A DNA stretch of 64,000 nucleotides from an uncultured Phaeodactylibacter sp. (GTDB lineage Bacteria > Bacteroidota > Bacteroidia > Chitinophagales > Saprospiraceae): the NCBI GenBank assembly GCA_913057245.1, contig CAJXNH010000014.1, forward strand, positions 26,661 through 90,660. The letters are read 5' to 3'. The notes under the pieces were generated by a model, which made no database searches, had not been told where the DNA came from, and saw only the letters and a list, made by a program, of their open reading frames with translations. Shown one piece after another: positions 25,834 to 35,602 of this stretch. The translations under genes were made by a program, and so were the position numbers. Numbering within the stretch: the first letter of the stretch is position 1; every line of letters starts with the position of its first letter.

Positions 25834-25862
25834 GGTAGAGTATTAGTGAATGACAATACAGC

Positions 25863-25898
25863 CGGGCTGTCCGATTTGGGCACCCGGTCTTTTTTTTG
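25863..25898 (+). terminator. Rho-independent terminator after the beta-barrel gene
   Basis: An imperfect GC-rich stem, CCGGGCTGTCC pairing with GGGCACCCGG, is followed by a run of eight T. It lies 30 nt after the stop codon at 25833 and separates two convergent genes. Confidence 0.65.
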
Positions 25899-25912
25899 AT
25901 AGTATTACTATT

Positions 25913-27232
25913 TTATTGCTTTCCTTTTTTACTGATCTGTTGCATCATCCAGGGTTTTTCCCGGAAGGTTTTGGCGGTCTCCACCTCAGCACCCAGCTCA
26001 AATACCTTTTTCAGGTCGCCGGGGATAAGCCCCAACAACCGTCGGGTAAACTGTACCAGCAACAAGTAGTGCTCCCGGTGGTAACCCACATCTTTATGCC
26101 GTTGCAGGTACACTCGCATACGCTCCAGCAGGCTGTCTACGGCATCCCACTCTTCCTGTTCGTAGAGCACTTTTAGCTGCAGGGTTTTGGTGCCCAGGTA
26201 GAGGAATGGCTGCCGGGCTTCGATTTTGGCGCAGAGCTGCAGTACGCGACCGGTATCTCCGAGTTCGTATGCGAGCTTTGCGGAAGTATACCAGGGTAAG
26301 GCCTCCCGGAAAGCCGGTTTTAGTTTGTCCGAATGATTACCGATAAACGCCTCCACCCATTCATAATATTCAAGTTTAAGGGCCAGAGACACCATATTGC
26401 TGAAAGTGGACTCCGGCAGGTAACCATCTTCGAGCAGGTAACCTTCCTCCAGGCTTTCCTCATAGAGCTGCAGGGCTTCCTGTGCGAAGGCAGTGTCCCC
26501 GAAATTGAGGGCCCGTATGCAGTAGTTGATGGCCAGCAAATACAAATCCCGGATTTCCTGTCTGGGGAAGCCTTCCTTGTACGCGCTGATGTATTGGCGC
26601 AGCAACTGGAAACTACGCTGTGCGCCCGTTACCACTACGCCCTGGTAGCAGGCATAGTAAAGCAGTACTGCCGGATGCTCCAACAGGCTGGGCCGTTTTT
26701 TAATTTCCGCTTCAATAGCAGGGATCATGCCGATTTGGTAAGTCTCCCGGTTGATGACCGAGCGGGTATGCGCCAGGCAGGCTTGTTTCAGCTTCTCCGC
26801 GAAGTAGTAGGCATCGAGCAAATCAGTGGCCCGTTGCAGGTTGGTGGGCTTGCTGCGGTCGTGGCTGTCGATAAAGTCGTACTGCTCCCGCTCCAGGTGG
26901 TAGGCGAAATGCAGGCTGTCGGCAGCGTGGTTGTCCTGAGGTTTGTTCAGGCTTCGCGCCTTTTTCATACTGCGCTGGAAAAGTGGCTGCTGCTGTCGCT
27001 GCCGGAGTGCTTGCAGCAGGTAGGTGTAATGCGCCTGCTCATTCTGCTGAAAAGCCTGCCAGGCCAGGAACTGCTCGGCCAGTTTGTGAAAACGGCTAAG
27101 CAGCAGATAGTAATCTTGCTTCCGGAAGGGCTGCCCGGGGCAGGCCGCTTTAAAAATGGCCCGGGCGTCTGGTGGTTCAGCCCGGTTTTGCCGCCAGTAA
27201 TCCAGCAGCCGAACCAATCCGCCTTTTGGCAC
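25913..27232 (-). CDS. Helical protein of unknown function, probably lacking its N-terminus
   Basis: A 439-residue frame starting at GTG 27232. The whole sequence is predicted to be helical, with TPR-like stretches (LLYYACYQGVVVTGAQRSFQLLRQYI; AFAQEALQLYEESLEEGYL). Similar Saprospiraceae proteins, as I remember them, carry some 40 further N-terminal residues before the LLDYW segment. Here the sequence immediately upstream belongs to a different gene on the other strand and the frame meets a stop, so the start is probably lost. It may be a decaying gene or use the GTG. No function can be given. Confidence 0.55.
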   Translation of the reverse strand: MPKGGLVRLLDYWRQNRAEPPDARAIFKAACPGQPFRKQDYYLLLSRFHKLAEQFLAWQAFQQNEQAHYTYLLQALRQRQQQPLFQRSMKKARSLNKPQDNHAADSLHFAYHLEREQYDFIDSHDRSKPTNLQRATDLLDAYYFAEKLKQACLAHTRSVINRETYQIGMIPAIEAEIKKRPSLLEHPAVLLYYACYQGVVVTGAQRSFQLLRQYISAYKEGFPRQEIRDLYLLAINYCIRALNFGDTAFAQEALQLYEESLEEGYLLEDGYLPESTFSNMVSLALKLEYYEWVEAFIGNHSDKLKPAFREALPWYTSAKLAYELGDTGRVLQLCAKIEARQPFLYLGTKTLQLKVLYEQEEWDAVDSLLERMRVYLQRHKDVGYHREHYLLLVQFTRRLLGLIPGDLKKVFELGAEVETAKTFREKPWMMQQISKKGKQ

Positions 27233-27234
27233 AG

Positions 27235-28203
27235 GGTTGCCTGGTGCCTTTGGATACGGGTATAGTCACCGCCTTTCCCAACGACAACGGGAATATCTTT
27301 GAAGTAGAGTAATGCCGCCCGGTCATAGGAGCTTATGACCCCAATATAAAGGAAGCACATCCCCGAGGGTTTGGTCCCGACCACCTCATCCCGGCAGCGC
27401 AAGCGTTGCAGTACACCATCCACTTTCAGAATGTTGGTACTGATATGGCCCGGAACGTGACCATCCGGGATACCCTGTCGCCTGAGCTTGATCTGAGCAC
27501 ATTCCGGGCGGAGGGTGGTTCGCATGAGCATCAGTGGCATTTATTGCCGGATCGGATATTGGTGGTCGAATACCCGGAGATTTTGCTGCCCGACAGCACC
27601 AGCAATGAGCCGGAAAGCCACGGCTTCTTTGCCTTCTCCATTCAACCCCGTGCAGGCATTGTACCGGCTGCCCTCATTGAAAACCATGCGGGCATTTATT
27701 TCGATTTCAATCCACCCATCATTACGAATACAGTAACCCATCAAATTGAAAAGCCGGTTGTGGCTTCCGTGGTGTATGCCAGCCTTTGCCCGGGAGCGGT
27801 TTACCTGGGGCAGGCGCTATATGCAGAAGCAGGCTGGTGGGAAGGAGTGCTTATACAAGGCGATACGGCCATAACGAAGGTCTATCTCAGCCATGCCGGT
27901 TGCGATAGCCTGGTGCGCTACGAAATAAGTATACTCACCGCCCTGTCTGAATCAGTAGGGATTGGCGGGTGGTCTCTGGCGCCCAATCCCGCCCGGAGTT
28001 TTTGTACCTTGTCCGGCCCGGCAGCCCCGGCGGCTATCCGGATACTCACTGCTCAGGGACAGTGCCTTCGAACGCTGTCTGCGGGGCGTTCAAGACAGAA
28101 TCAGCAATTGCCCCTGGAGTGGCTGCCGCAGGGTTTTTACTGGGTGGAAGTGCGGCAGAACGCAGAGATTGTCCGCTTGCCGTTGGTTGTGGTAAGGGAG
28201 TAG
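27235..28203 (+). pseudogene. C-terminal part of a T9SS protein with a conserved DUF11-like repeat domain, broken by TAA
   Basis: Read in one frame from about 27240: VPLDTGIVTAFPNDNGNIFEVE, then TAA (27310-27312), then CRPVIGAYDPNIKEAHPRGFGPD and onward through QYTIHFQNVGTDMARNVTIRDTLSPELDL and GFFAFSIQPRAG to NHAGIYFDFNPPIITNTV. This is the conserved domain seen before T9SS tails in many Saprospiria proteins (GSYDPNDK...QYTIRFQNTG). A T9SS tail follows (WSLAPNPARSFCTLSG...). The N-terminal part and signal peptide are missing, and an ochre codon interrupts the remaining frame, so this is a decayed gene. Confidence 0.75.
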
Positions 28204-28268
28204 CCGGTACCCTTCAGGAATCTTCCTATTTTTGGCTTATCACAAATGGTCGCAAAACAGGAACATTC

Positions 28269-29078
28269 ATGCAATGGAATAATAAAGTCGTCCTCATCAC
28301 CGGGTCAAGTATTGGTATTGGACGGGAGCTGGCAGCACAACTACTCGCAAAAGGAGCACATGTGGTGCTCAACGCCCGTAATGCCAGCCGCCTTTCGCAA
28401 ACGCTACAGGCTTTTCAGGAACAGGGGTATCAGGTAATTGCAGCGGTGCCCGGTGATGTCTCCAAGCCAGCGGACTGTGCCCGTTTGGTGGAAGCTGCCC
28501 AACAGCACTTCGGACAGCTTGATGTTGTGATCAACAACGCCGGCATTTCAGCAGAAGGCGATGTGGGGGAGCTGTCCACAGAAGTCTTCCGAAAGGTGAC
28601 GGAAGTCAACTACCTGGGCAGCGTATACGTGACGCAGCAGGCATTGCCTTACCTCAGGCAAAACAAGGGTACCGTATTCTTTGTTTCGAGCATTGCAGCG
28701 TTCCGCGGTGTTCCGGGTCATGCGGTGTATAGCGCCTCCAAAGTTGCGCTCAAAACACTATCCGAAGCCCTCAGTGTGGAAGAGGAGCGGCATGGCGTCC
28801 ACGTAGGTATTGCCTTCGTCGGGTTCACCGAAAACGACCCCCAAAAGGCCATTTATGATAAAGATGGAGTGCTTATCCCGCAACCATCCCGCGATTTTGT
28901 CAGGCAGGAACCCGTAGAAGTGGTTGCTGCCCGTATCATCCGGATGATTGAGAAGAGAGAGGATAAGCGTATTTTTTCTCTGTTGGGAAAGCTGAATGGC
29001 TTTGCCAATCGTTTTGTGCCTGCGTTGGCGGGGTGGGTGTTACGCCGTTCTTACCATCAACAGAAGATGGTGGACTGA
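28269..29078 (+). CDS. Short-chain dehydrogenase/reductase
   Basis: A 269-residue protein starting MQWNNKVVLITG; the frame is open far upstream but that part overlaps the preceding pseudogene. The NAD(P)-binding motif is TGSSIGIG, followed by DVVINNAGIS, the catalytic Ser in VSSIAAF and the YSASK motif (Tyr-x3-Lys). An Arg at position 38 or so (NARNASRL) suggests NADP(H). The C-terminal 60 residues carry a hydrophobic/basic tail (FVPALAGWVLRRSYHQQ). The substrate is not predictable. Confidence 0.9.
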   Translation: MQWNNKVVLITGSSIGIGRELAAQLLAKGAHVVLNARNASRLSQTLQAFQEQGYQVIAAVPGDVSKPADCARLVEAAQQHFGQLDVVINNAGISAEGDVGELSTEVFRKVTEVNYLGSVYVTQQALPYLRQNKGTVFFVSSIAAFRGVPGHAVYSASKVALKTLSEALSVEEERHGVHVGIAFVGFTENDPQKAIYDKDGVLIPQPSRDFVRQEPVEVVAARIIRMIEKREDKRIFSLLGKLNGFANRFVPALAGWVLRRSYHQQKMVD

Positions 29079-29185
29079 CCTGCTCCCCGGTGCGTTAAAT
29101 TCAGTTAGATTACCCCTGAAAACTGTATTTTGCCTGATGTGTGCAAAGTAAAGAGAACGAGTTATTTCCATTATTCCCCTTCCGG

Positions 29186-30352
29186 ATGAAGGTTCTGTTT
29201 GTCCTTGCCGCTTTTGTAGCCTTCGGTGAGGGGCTGGCTGCGCAGGATATACCCGTTTTTCGCCTGCAAAATGCGCTGGAAGCAAAGGTGGAGCTGGAAG
29301 ACACCCTGTACAGCTTCCCTGGTGGTGAGGAAGCGCTGGCATCCCTTCAGCCTTATTTGAATAATGGGCAGGATGTAGGGGCCGAAGGTTCCTGGTCTGC
29401 TATTCGATTACTCAATGCCACTGATCATACGCTGCGTGGGGCCTTAAGTTTTTGCATGTACGCAGATGCCGTTCGCCTCTTTGTCATACAGGACAGCAGC
29501 CTGATCGATGAGCAGTTCAACAGCCGCTTTACAACCGGCAGGAGTGCCCGGCTACCTTCTTTTTATCAGTACCTGTGGCTCCATATTGACCCCGGGCAAA
29601 CTCAAACCCTCTTTTTTCAGACCTACTTTCAGGGAGATACACCGGAGGGTCATTACCGTCATTTGTCCATTCATCCGGTATTGCCAACCGTGAATAGAAT
29701 GATTGACCGGCTCTCCTGGCAGGCTTTTTACTCTGGTTTGCTGGTACTGCTTGCAATGCTGGGCGGGCTGGTGGCCTGGATTTTCCGGGAACGGGTCTTT
29801 TGGTTCTATGCTGGGATGATGCTGAGTGCGGCCCTTTACTTTGCTGACCGGTACGGTCTTCTTGGGTTGTTGGGGCAATTTCCGAAGCCTACCGATCCTT
29901 TACCTACGTTGGTCTATGCGCTTTCCGGGATCGTGGTTTTTACGGGCCTTTTTGTGTCGGATTTTATCCAAATGCGGCAGCAAATACCGCGGTATTATAA
30001 AGTTTACGCCTGGTTTTCCGGATGGACGGCAGTATCGCCCTATTTACTGATTTTGATACGCAACGATTTACAGATGGCCCGACAGATTACTGATACCTGC
30101 CTGGGGTTGTGGGCGCTACTCTGCATCTGGCCGATTGCCCGTTTGGCCTGGAAAGGGCAAGGCCCTGCCCGGACTTTGGTTTGGCCTTTTGGGATATTGT
30201 TTGCGGGCGGCATTCTGTTCCTGCTGGGCAATTCGGACATACTGCCTGGCAGTTTTGGGCTGCGGTACAGTTTTCAGATTGGGTTGCTGCTGTTCTCCGG
30301 GTTTTTATTTTTATACGGCAGCAGAAATTTTAAAAAGGATTCGCAGTCGTGA
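29186..30352 (+). CDS. 7TM-DISM-type sensor protein without an output domain
   Basis: From the ATG at 29186 (signal peptide MKVLFVLAAFVAFGEGLAAQ) the protein has 388 residues. Residues about 20-180 form an extracytoplasmic beta-rich domain like 7TMR-DISMED2 (GSWSAIRLLNATDHTLRGALSFC). Seven hydrophobic helices follow, starting LSWQAFYSGLLVLLAMLGGLVAWIFRERVFWFYAGMMLS. Members of this family usually continue into a kinase, GGDEF or HTH domain, but here the protein stops 10 residues after the last helix. It may signal through a partner or be truncated. Confidence 0.75.
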   Translation: MKVLFVLAAFVAFGEGLAAQDIPVFRLQNALEAKVELEDTLYSFPGGEEALASLQPYLNNGQDVGAEGSWSAIRLLNATDHTLRGALSFCMYADAVRLFVIQDSSLIDEQFNSRFTTGRSARLPSFYQYLWLHIDPGQTQTLFFQTYFQGDTPEGHYRHLSIHPVLPTVNRMIDRLSWQAFYSGLLVLLAMLGGLVAWIFRERVFWFYAGMMLSAALYFADRYGLLGLLGQFPKPTDPLPTLVYALSGIVVFTGLFVSDFIQMRQQIPRYYKVYAWFSGWTAVSPYLLILIRNDLQMARQITDTCLGLWALLCIWPIARLAWKGQGPARTLVWPFGILFAGGILFLLGNSDILPGSFGLRYSFQIGLLLFSGFLFLYGSRNFKKDSQS

Positions 30353-30499
30353 TTTTGAGAGACTTTATCCAGCCGTCTGTCTTGTTGCTATATTCTTGCA
30401 GGCTTTTGGCAGAATATTGGTATTGTTTTGAGGCATGAGGTTCCCGGTTAAAGTCAGGCTGGAAATAAGGGGGCATAGCATGTGTGGCATGTGGTTAAA

Positions 30500-30880
30500 A
30501 ACACATAGGCACATAGGTGCACATAGTGTGCGTCATTGTAAACCTACGTATTTATGTATTAAGCACAGCGCCGAAGGCGCAAACTGTACAGCGATGATTG
30601 AAGGAAGTGTTTTGGTAACACCCAGGGACTCAGGTTCGAGAGGACAGTAATAGCAAAGCCTATGTGTCCTATGTCCCTATGTGTTAAGCACGGCGCCGAA
30701 GGCGCAAACGGCACAGCGATGATTGAAGAAAGTGTTTTGAAACACAAAGGCACATAGGATCACATAGTGTGCATCATTGTGAACTTATGTGTTCTATGTC
30801 CCTATGTGTTAAGCACAGGGGCGCAGGCGCAAACGGTACAGCGATGATTGAAAAAAATGTTATGGAAACACAAAGGCAAT
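30500..30880. repeat. Three tandem copies of a 125-bp repeat
   Basis: The core AAGCACAGCGCCGAAGGCGC followed by AAACNGNACAGCGATGATTGAA recurs at 30561, 30686 and 30811, an exact 125-bp period. Between cores are related stretches built from ACATAGG/CCTATGT words (for example CACATAGTGTGC and CTATGTCCCTATGTG). The cores hold a small GCGCC-GAA-GGCGC hairpin. No gene is present between 30353 and 30968. Confidence 0.8.
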
Positions 30881-30968
30881 GTTACGTAGGTTGCTCTTTA
30901 CTTCAAGCTTTTTGGCAACTTTGATCCCGATAGCTATACGGGGCGACCTGACAGGCGGGCTTATAGCA

Positions 30969-31547
30969 TCACTTCCTAATCGGCACCGTCCCATACATCT
31001 TCCCCTTTTTCGTGTTTTTAATAAGCCAATTCAGCCGCTTCTGCGCCTCCTCCCGCCGCCGCTCCCCGCATTCTTTGATCCAGCCAATTTTCAAGCGCTG
31101 GTAGAGGTGGGGGAAGGACTGGAAGTTGACCCAGACCTCCTCGTCTTCGCGCAGTTGGGCTTCCACCCAATCGGGGATGTCCCAGGGATCGTCTGGACTA
31201 CCGATCTGGTCTTCGATGGGCGTGATGCCGGCGGGTGTCATCAGCCCTTCACGTTGCAGTTTCCATACCCGCTGCCGGTTGAGCTCTGAGAGAAACGTTT
31301 TCTTTTTACGGCGGGGGGTGATGCGCTGCACGTTGCTCTCCTCATCCAGCTTTTTCACCACTCCGTCGATCCAGCCGAAACAAAGGCATTCCTCCACCAG
31401 CTCGTCGTAGGTGATGCAGGGCTTTCCGGTGGTTTTTTTGAAGCGGCGCAGCCAGATTTCGGTTTTGGTCTTATGATGGGTTTCCAGCCATTGCCGCCAT
31501 TCCGGACGGGCTTTGGGATAGAAGATTTCGGTGATTTCTATAGGCAT
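30969..31547 (-). CDS. YdeI/OmpD-associated family protein
   Basis: A 192-residue soluble protein. The family pattern is clear: TEIWLRRFKKTTGKPCITYDELVEECLCFGWIDGVVKKLDEES, followed by RITPRRKKKTFLSELNRQRVWKLQREGLMTPAG. YdeI-type proteins are linked to resistance to bacteriocins or peptides in Bacillus and Salmonella, though the mechanism is unclear. It is monocistronic, separated from neighbours by the repeat array and by 237 nt of intergenic sequence. Confidence 0.85.
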   Translation of the reverse strand: MPIEITEIFYPKARPEWRQWLETHHKTKTEIWLRRFKKTTGKPCITYDELVEECLCFGWIDGVVKKLDEESNVQRITPRRKKKTFLSELNRQRVWKLQREGLMTPAGITPIEDQIGSPDDPWDIPDWVEAQLREDEEVWVNFQSFPHLYQRLKIGWIKECGERRREEAQKRLNWLIKNTKKGKMYGTVPIRK

Positions 31548-31784
31548 GATGGGCGTTGTTTCGCTTCAATTTACAAAAGCTCGTTAAGATATCTTAAAAA
31601 AATCCTAAGGGTTTCAATCCGCCGCGACTCCACCTTCCGTAAGTATTACTGAAATCACGAAAAAAATACAGCTGCAGACCCACCTGGGTTGACCGGGATG
31701 CCGGTATGATGGCAACTTCCGGCTAGCCACTGTGATGTTTGTCCGGTTCGTGATGCTTGAATTTTCTCACCTAAATCAGACAGT

Positions 31785-33503
31785 ATGAATGTATTTAGAC
31801 TTGCGGTTTGCGCTTTGCTGTGCCTGCTGCTCGGTAGCGACCTGCTGGCATCGAGCCACCGTGAAGCTCCGCTGATTGCAAACGATCCGCTGGCAGATAA
31901 TACGGACGTTTACGCTTTCAGAAGCCCCGACAACCCTAACACGATTACCATCATTGCCAACTACATCCCGGCAGAACTGCCCCACGGTGGCCCCAATTAC
32001 TATACTTTTGGGGAGAACATCCGGTATGAAATCCATATCGATAATGATGCAGGCATGCCCGGTGATGAGATCATCTACCGGTTTACTTTCCAAAAGGTCA
32101 ACGAAGACCCGACAACGTTCTTCAATATCCGGCTGGGGCAGCAAAACCTCAAGACCACTTATACCATGGAGCGGAGTTTGGACGGGGGCGCCACCTTTCA
32201 GGCCATTGTGACCGGAGGCGTAGTGCCGCCAAATGATATTGGGCCGCGTTCCATTGAAAGCGGTGTTGGTCTGGGGGCTACCTATGCCAGCCTGATGAGC
32301 GAAGCAATCACTCAAACACCGGACGGAGAGCAGGTGTTCTGCGGTCCGGTAGACGATCCTTTTTTCGTCGACCTGGGCGGTATTTTCGATCTGGGTAATG
32401 CCCCTCGCCAGAACGGTCCGTCCAGAGATGGGCTGGGCGAATTTAATATCCATACTATTGCCATTCAGGTGCCAATCGAAATGCTCCTGAAGGATAGTGC
32501 ACCGGATACCCCTTCCAATATTCTGGACCCGAACTACGTGATCGGTGTATGGGCATCTGCAAGCCGCCCCGCTGTACGTACTTTAGGTATGATGGGCGAA
32601 GCGCCCGAGGACAGCGGTGACTGGATTCAGGTATCCCGCCTGGGCATGCCCCTAACTAACGAGGTGGTCATTCCCATTGGTATGAAGGATTACTGGAATG
32701 CCTTAACGCCTTACGAAGAGATTACCGACACCATTCTGGACCAGTTTTTTTACAATCCTGAACTGGCGCTATATATGGATGATGACCAGTTTGGTCCGGC
32801 TGTCCCTGCCTTTGCACCGTTACGTATACAGCGTAATGCTCTTCAGGCTTTTGATTTTGGAAATGGTCAGGATGGATTGTTTGCTCTGAAAGGGACTGCT
32901 GCGATAGCCGGTACTGCATTGGATGATCAGGTCTTTGGCGAACTGCTGCTCCCTGGTCCGGGCATGCCCCGTTCTGTTGACCTTTGGCCTATTTTCCATA
33001 CGGGAGTGCCCAATGTAGTTCCTTACCAACTGGCAACAGGCAAGGAAGGCAACCCACTGGCAGAAGGCAAACCCTTCATCAACAACTTCCTGCCCAATGG
33101 TGGCGATATGCTCCGCCTGAATATGGCCGTGCCGGTGACGGACCGGGCAAGTGCTGAGTTTAGTCCCCTTGGTATCGTAGCAGCGGCTGTGGCTGGATTG
33201 ACTAACCCCACTTATAATGGCACTGCTGACCTGGAGTTCATCCCTAACATGGATGGTTTTCCAAATGGGCGTCGTCTGGAGGATGATGTTACGCGTATTG
33301 AGCTGCAGGCTGTTGCTGGCGTTGCGTTAGCGGCTATTGGGCTCTGGTACGACGACTACACGGCCGGTGACCCGAATCCCGTGACAGACGACTTGCTCGG
33401 CGTGCTCACTTACTCGACCGGGGTGGAGGAAAACGATAAGCCATTTACCAATTCCTTCCCTTATCTGGCAGCGCCCTGGCGCGGTACGGAAACGGACCAG
33501 TAA
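31785..33503 (+). CDS. Exported DUF4331 protein (first paralogue)
   Basis: A 572-residue protein with a signal peptide (MNVFRLAVCALLCLLLGSDLLA) directly followed by the DUF4331 opening ASSHREAPLIANDPLADNTDVYAFRSPDNP. Other conserved segments are GPNYYTFGENIRYEIHIDNDA, NILDPNYVIGVWASASRP and TADLEFIPNMDGFPNGRRLEDDVTR. It ends shortly after WYDDYTAGDPNPVTDDLLGVLTYSTG, without a T9SS tail. The family is exported and of unknown function. A close paralogue follows 30 nt downstream. Confidence 0.88.
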   Translation: MNVFRLAVCALLCLLLGSDLLASSHREAPLIANDPLADNTDVYAFRSPDNPNTITIIANYIPAELPHGGPNYYTFGENIRYEIHIDNDAGMPGDEIIYRFTFQKVNEDPTTFFNIRLGQQNLKTTYTMERSLDGGATFQAIVTGGVVPPNDIGPRSIESGVGLGATYASLMSEAITQTPDGEQVFCGPVDDPFFVDLGGIFDLGNAPRQNGPSRDGLGEFNIHTIAIQVPIEMLLKDSAPDTPSNILDPNYVIGVWASASRPAVRTLGMMGEAPEDSGDWIQVSRLGMPLTNEVVIPIGMKDYWNALTPYEEITDTILDQFFYNPELALYMDDDQFGPAVPAFAPLRIQRNALQAFDFGNGQDGLFALKGTAAIAGTALDDQVFGELLLPGPGMPRSVDLWPIFHTGVPNVVPYQLATGKEGNPLAEGKPFINNFLPNGGDMLRLNMAVPVTDRASAEFSPLGIVAAAVAGLTNPTYNGTADLEFIPNMDGFPNGRRLEDDVTRIELQAVAGVALAAIGLWYDDYTAGDPNPVTDDLLGVLTYSTGVEENDKPFTNSFPYLAAPWRGTETDQ

Positions 33504-33533
33504 AAGCCCATTCACTCATTCAAAAAAACGTTT

Positions 33534-35591
33534 ATGTTACACCATAGATTTAAATTTATATTTACGGCAGTGCTTGTGCTACTGTTTTGCGGAAGCGAAG
33601 CATTGCAGGCTTCCAGCCACCGGGAAGCTCCTCTCATCTCCAATGACCCACTAGCGGATAATGTGGATGTGTACGCTTTTCGAAGCCCCGACAATCCGCG
33701 CAATATTGTGCTGATTGCGACCTACGTACCCATGCAATTGCCGCACGGCGGGCCGAACTACTATCAGTTTGGGGAGAACATCCGGTACGAAATCCATATC
33801 GACAATGACGCCAGTCGTCCCGGTGATGAGATTGTCTACCGCTTCACTTTTGAGAAAAAGAATAAAGACCCGAGTACTTTTTTCAACATCCGGCTGGGGC
33901 AGGAAAACCTCATGACCCGCTATACCGTAGAGAAAAGTATTAACGGAGGCGGCTTCATTCCTATCCTTGTGAATGGCAAGGTGCCGCCTAGTAATGTTGG
34001 TGAGCGGTCCATCTCTTCTCCGGTAGGCCTAAATGCGGACTACGCTGAGCTCTTCGAAGATGCAGTGCGTTCTGCCCACACCGGGGAGAAAATTTTCGCC
34101 GGACCAGTGGATGACCCCTTCTTTGTAGACCTTGGCGGTATTTTTGACCTGGGGGATGCGCCACGGCAGATGGGCGACCCACGCGATGGGCTGGCTTGTT
34201 TGAATACCAGTGCAATTGCGCTGGAGATTCCGATCCAGTTTTTGCTTAAGAAAGGTGCGCCCCGCAGTCCGGAGAATATCCTGGACCCCAACTACGTGAT
34301 TGGCGTGTGGGCTTCGGCCAGCCGCCCGCAAATCCGTACACTCGAACCCGGCAGCGAATCTTACGATGGTGACTGGGTACAAGTTTCCCGCCTGGGTATG
34401 CCGCTGACCAATGAAGCGGTGATTCCCGTGGGGATGAAAGACTACTGGAATGCACTGACGCCTTATCAGGAGTTAGAAGATACCCTGCTGGACAACTACT
34501 TCTACAATCCGGAACTGGCGCTGTATATGGATGACAGCCTGTTCGGAGGTGCCGTACCTGCCTTTGGCCCACTGCGCATTCAGCGCAACGCCCTGCAGTC
34601 TTTTGACTTTGGTAATGGTCAGGACGGGCTGTTTCCATTGAAGGGGACTGCTGCGGTGGAAGGGACTGCGCTGGATGATGATATCTTTGGCACTTTGCTC
34701 TTGCCCGGTCCTGGTATGCCCCGCTCGGTCGACCTGTGGCCAGCCTTCCACACCGGAGTGCCCAACTTTCCGCCCTATCAGTTAGCCACTGGCAAAGAGG
34801 GGAATCCGCTGGCAGCAGGCAAGCCTTTTGTCAACAACTTCCTGCCCAATGGGGGAGATATGCTCCGGTTGAATATGGCGGTGCCAGCTACTCCGCGTGA
34901 TAATCCAGCCTTCAGTTCGCTGGGGCTTATTCAGGCTGCCGTGCTTGGGCTGACCGACCCTGCCTACAACGGTACAGCTGATCTGGAATTCATCCCCAAT
35001 ATGGATGGCTTCCCCAACGGACGGCGACTGGAGGATGATGTGACGCGCATCGAACTGCAGGCAGTTTCCGGTGTCGTGCTGGCCGCTATTGGCCTTTGGT
35101 ACGATGACTACACTGCCGGCGACCCCAACCCGGTAACGGATGACCTGCTGGGCGTGCTGACCTACACTACAGGTGTGGAAGCCAACGACAAGCCCTTCCG
35201 TCCGGAATTCCCTTACCTCGCCATGCCTTTTGCAGGCGATGGCGATTGCAGTGGCACGATAGCCGGACTGACCAGCCCGGGGCCTCAGGCATCTGCCCTG
35301 AACCTTACAACAAATATGACCGGACAGGTGCAAATGATGGCTGCAGCGCCTAATCCTTTCCAGGGGCAAACCACCCTTCAGTACCGCCTGGAAGCTCCGC
35401 AGCAAATCAACATCAGCCTGTATGATGTCAACGGCAGGCAGTTGGCCACTTTAGTTGATCAGCCACAGGAAGCAGGTACCTATACGGTGGACTGGCAGGC
35501 CGGACAGTATCCTGAAGGCGTCTACTTCGCCAGAGCTGTTTCCGGTAGTGGTGAAACGCTACAGATTATCAAACTGGTGAAGAGGAATTAG
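33534..35591 (+). CDS. Exported DUF4331 protein with T9SS sorting domain (second paralogue)
   Basis: A 685-residue paralogue of the preceding protein, similar along the whole DUF4331 region (ASSHREAPLISNDPLADNVDVYAFRSPDNP, NILDPNYVIGVWASASRP). It has about 110 extra C-terminal residues: a linker with MMAAAPNPFQGQTTLQYRLEAPQQINISLYDVNGRQLATL and the end GVYFARAVSGSGETLQIIKLVKRN, a T9SS type A domain. The pair therefore looks like a gene duplication in which one copy is sent to the surface. A TPR lipoprotein gene follows after two hairpins. Confidence 0.88.
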   Translation: MLHHRFKFIFTAVLVLLFCGSEALQASSHREAPLISNDPLADNVDVYAFRSPDNPRNIVLIATYVPMQLPHGGPNYYQFGENIRYEIHIDNDASRPGDEIVYRFTFEKKNKDPSTFFNIRLGQENLMTRYTVEKSINGGGFIPILVNGKVPPSNVGERSISSPVGLNADYAELFEDAVRSAHTGEKIFAGPVDDPFFVDLGGIFDLGDAPRQMGDPRDGLACLNTSAIALEIPIQFLLKKGAPRSPENILDPNYVIGVWASASRPQIRTLEPGSESYDGDWVQVSRLGMPLTNEAVIPVGMKDYWNALTPYQELEDTLLDNYFYNPELALYMDDSLFGGAVPAFGPLRIQRNALQSFDFGNGQDGLFPLKGTAAVEGTALDDDIFGTLLLPGPGMPRSVDLWPAFHTGVPNFPPYQLATGKEGNPLAAGKPFVNNFLPNGGDMLRLNMAVPATPRDNPAFSSLGLIQAAVLGLTDPAYNGTADLEFIPNMDGFPNGRRLEDDVTRIELQAVSGVVLAAIGLWYDDYTAGDPNPVTDDLLGVLTYTTGVEANDKPFRPEFPYLAMPFAGDGDCSGTIAGLTSPGPQASALNLTTNMTGQVQMMAAAPNPFQGQTTLQYRLEAPQQINISLYDVNGRQLATLVDQPQEAGTYTVDWQAGQYPEGVYFARAVSGSGETLQIIKLVKRN

Positions 35592-35602
35592 TAGCTGGGG
35601 GA

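Noticed and set aside
26965..27540. A 191-codon minus-strand frame across the 27.2-kb breakpoint
   Set aside because: It is out of frame with both real sequences and has no conserved sequence.
30500..30880. The tandem 125-bp repeats as a CRISPR array
   Set aside because: The period is far too long, the units include the whole period rather than short repeats with unique spacers, and no cas gene is nearby.
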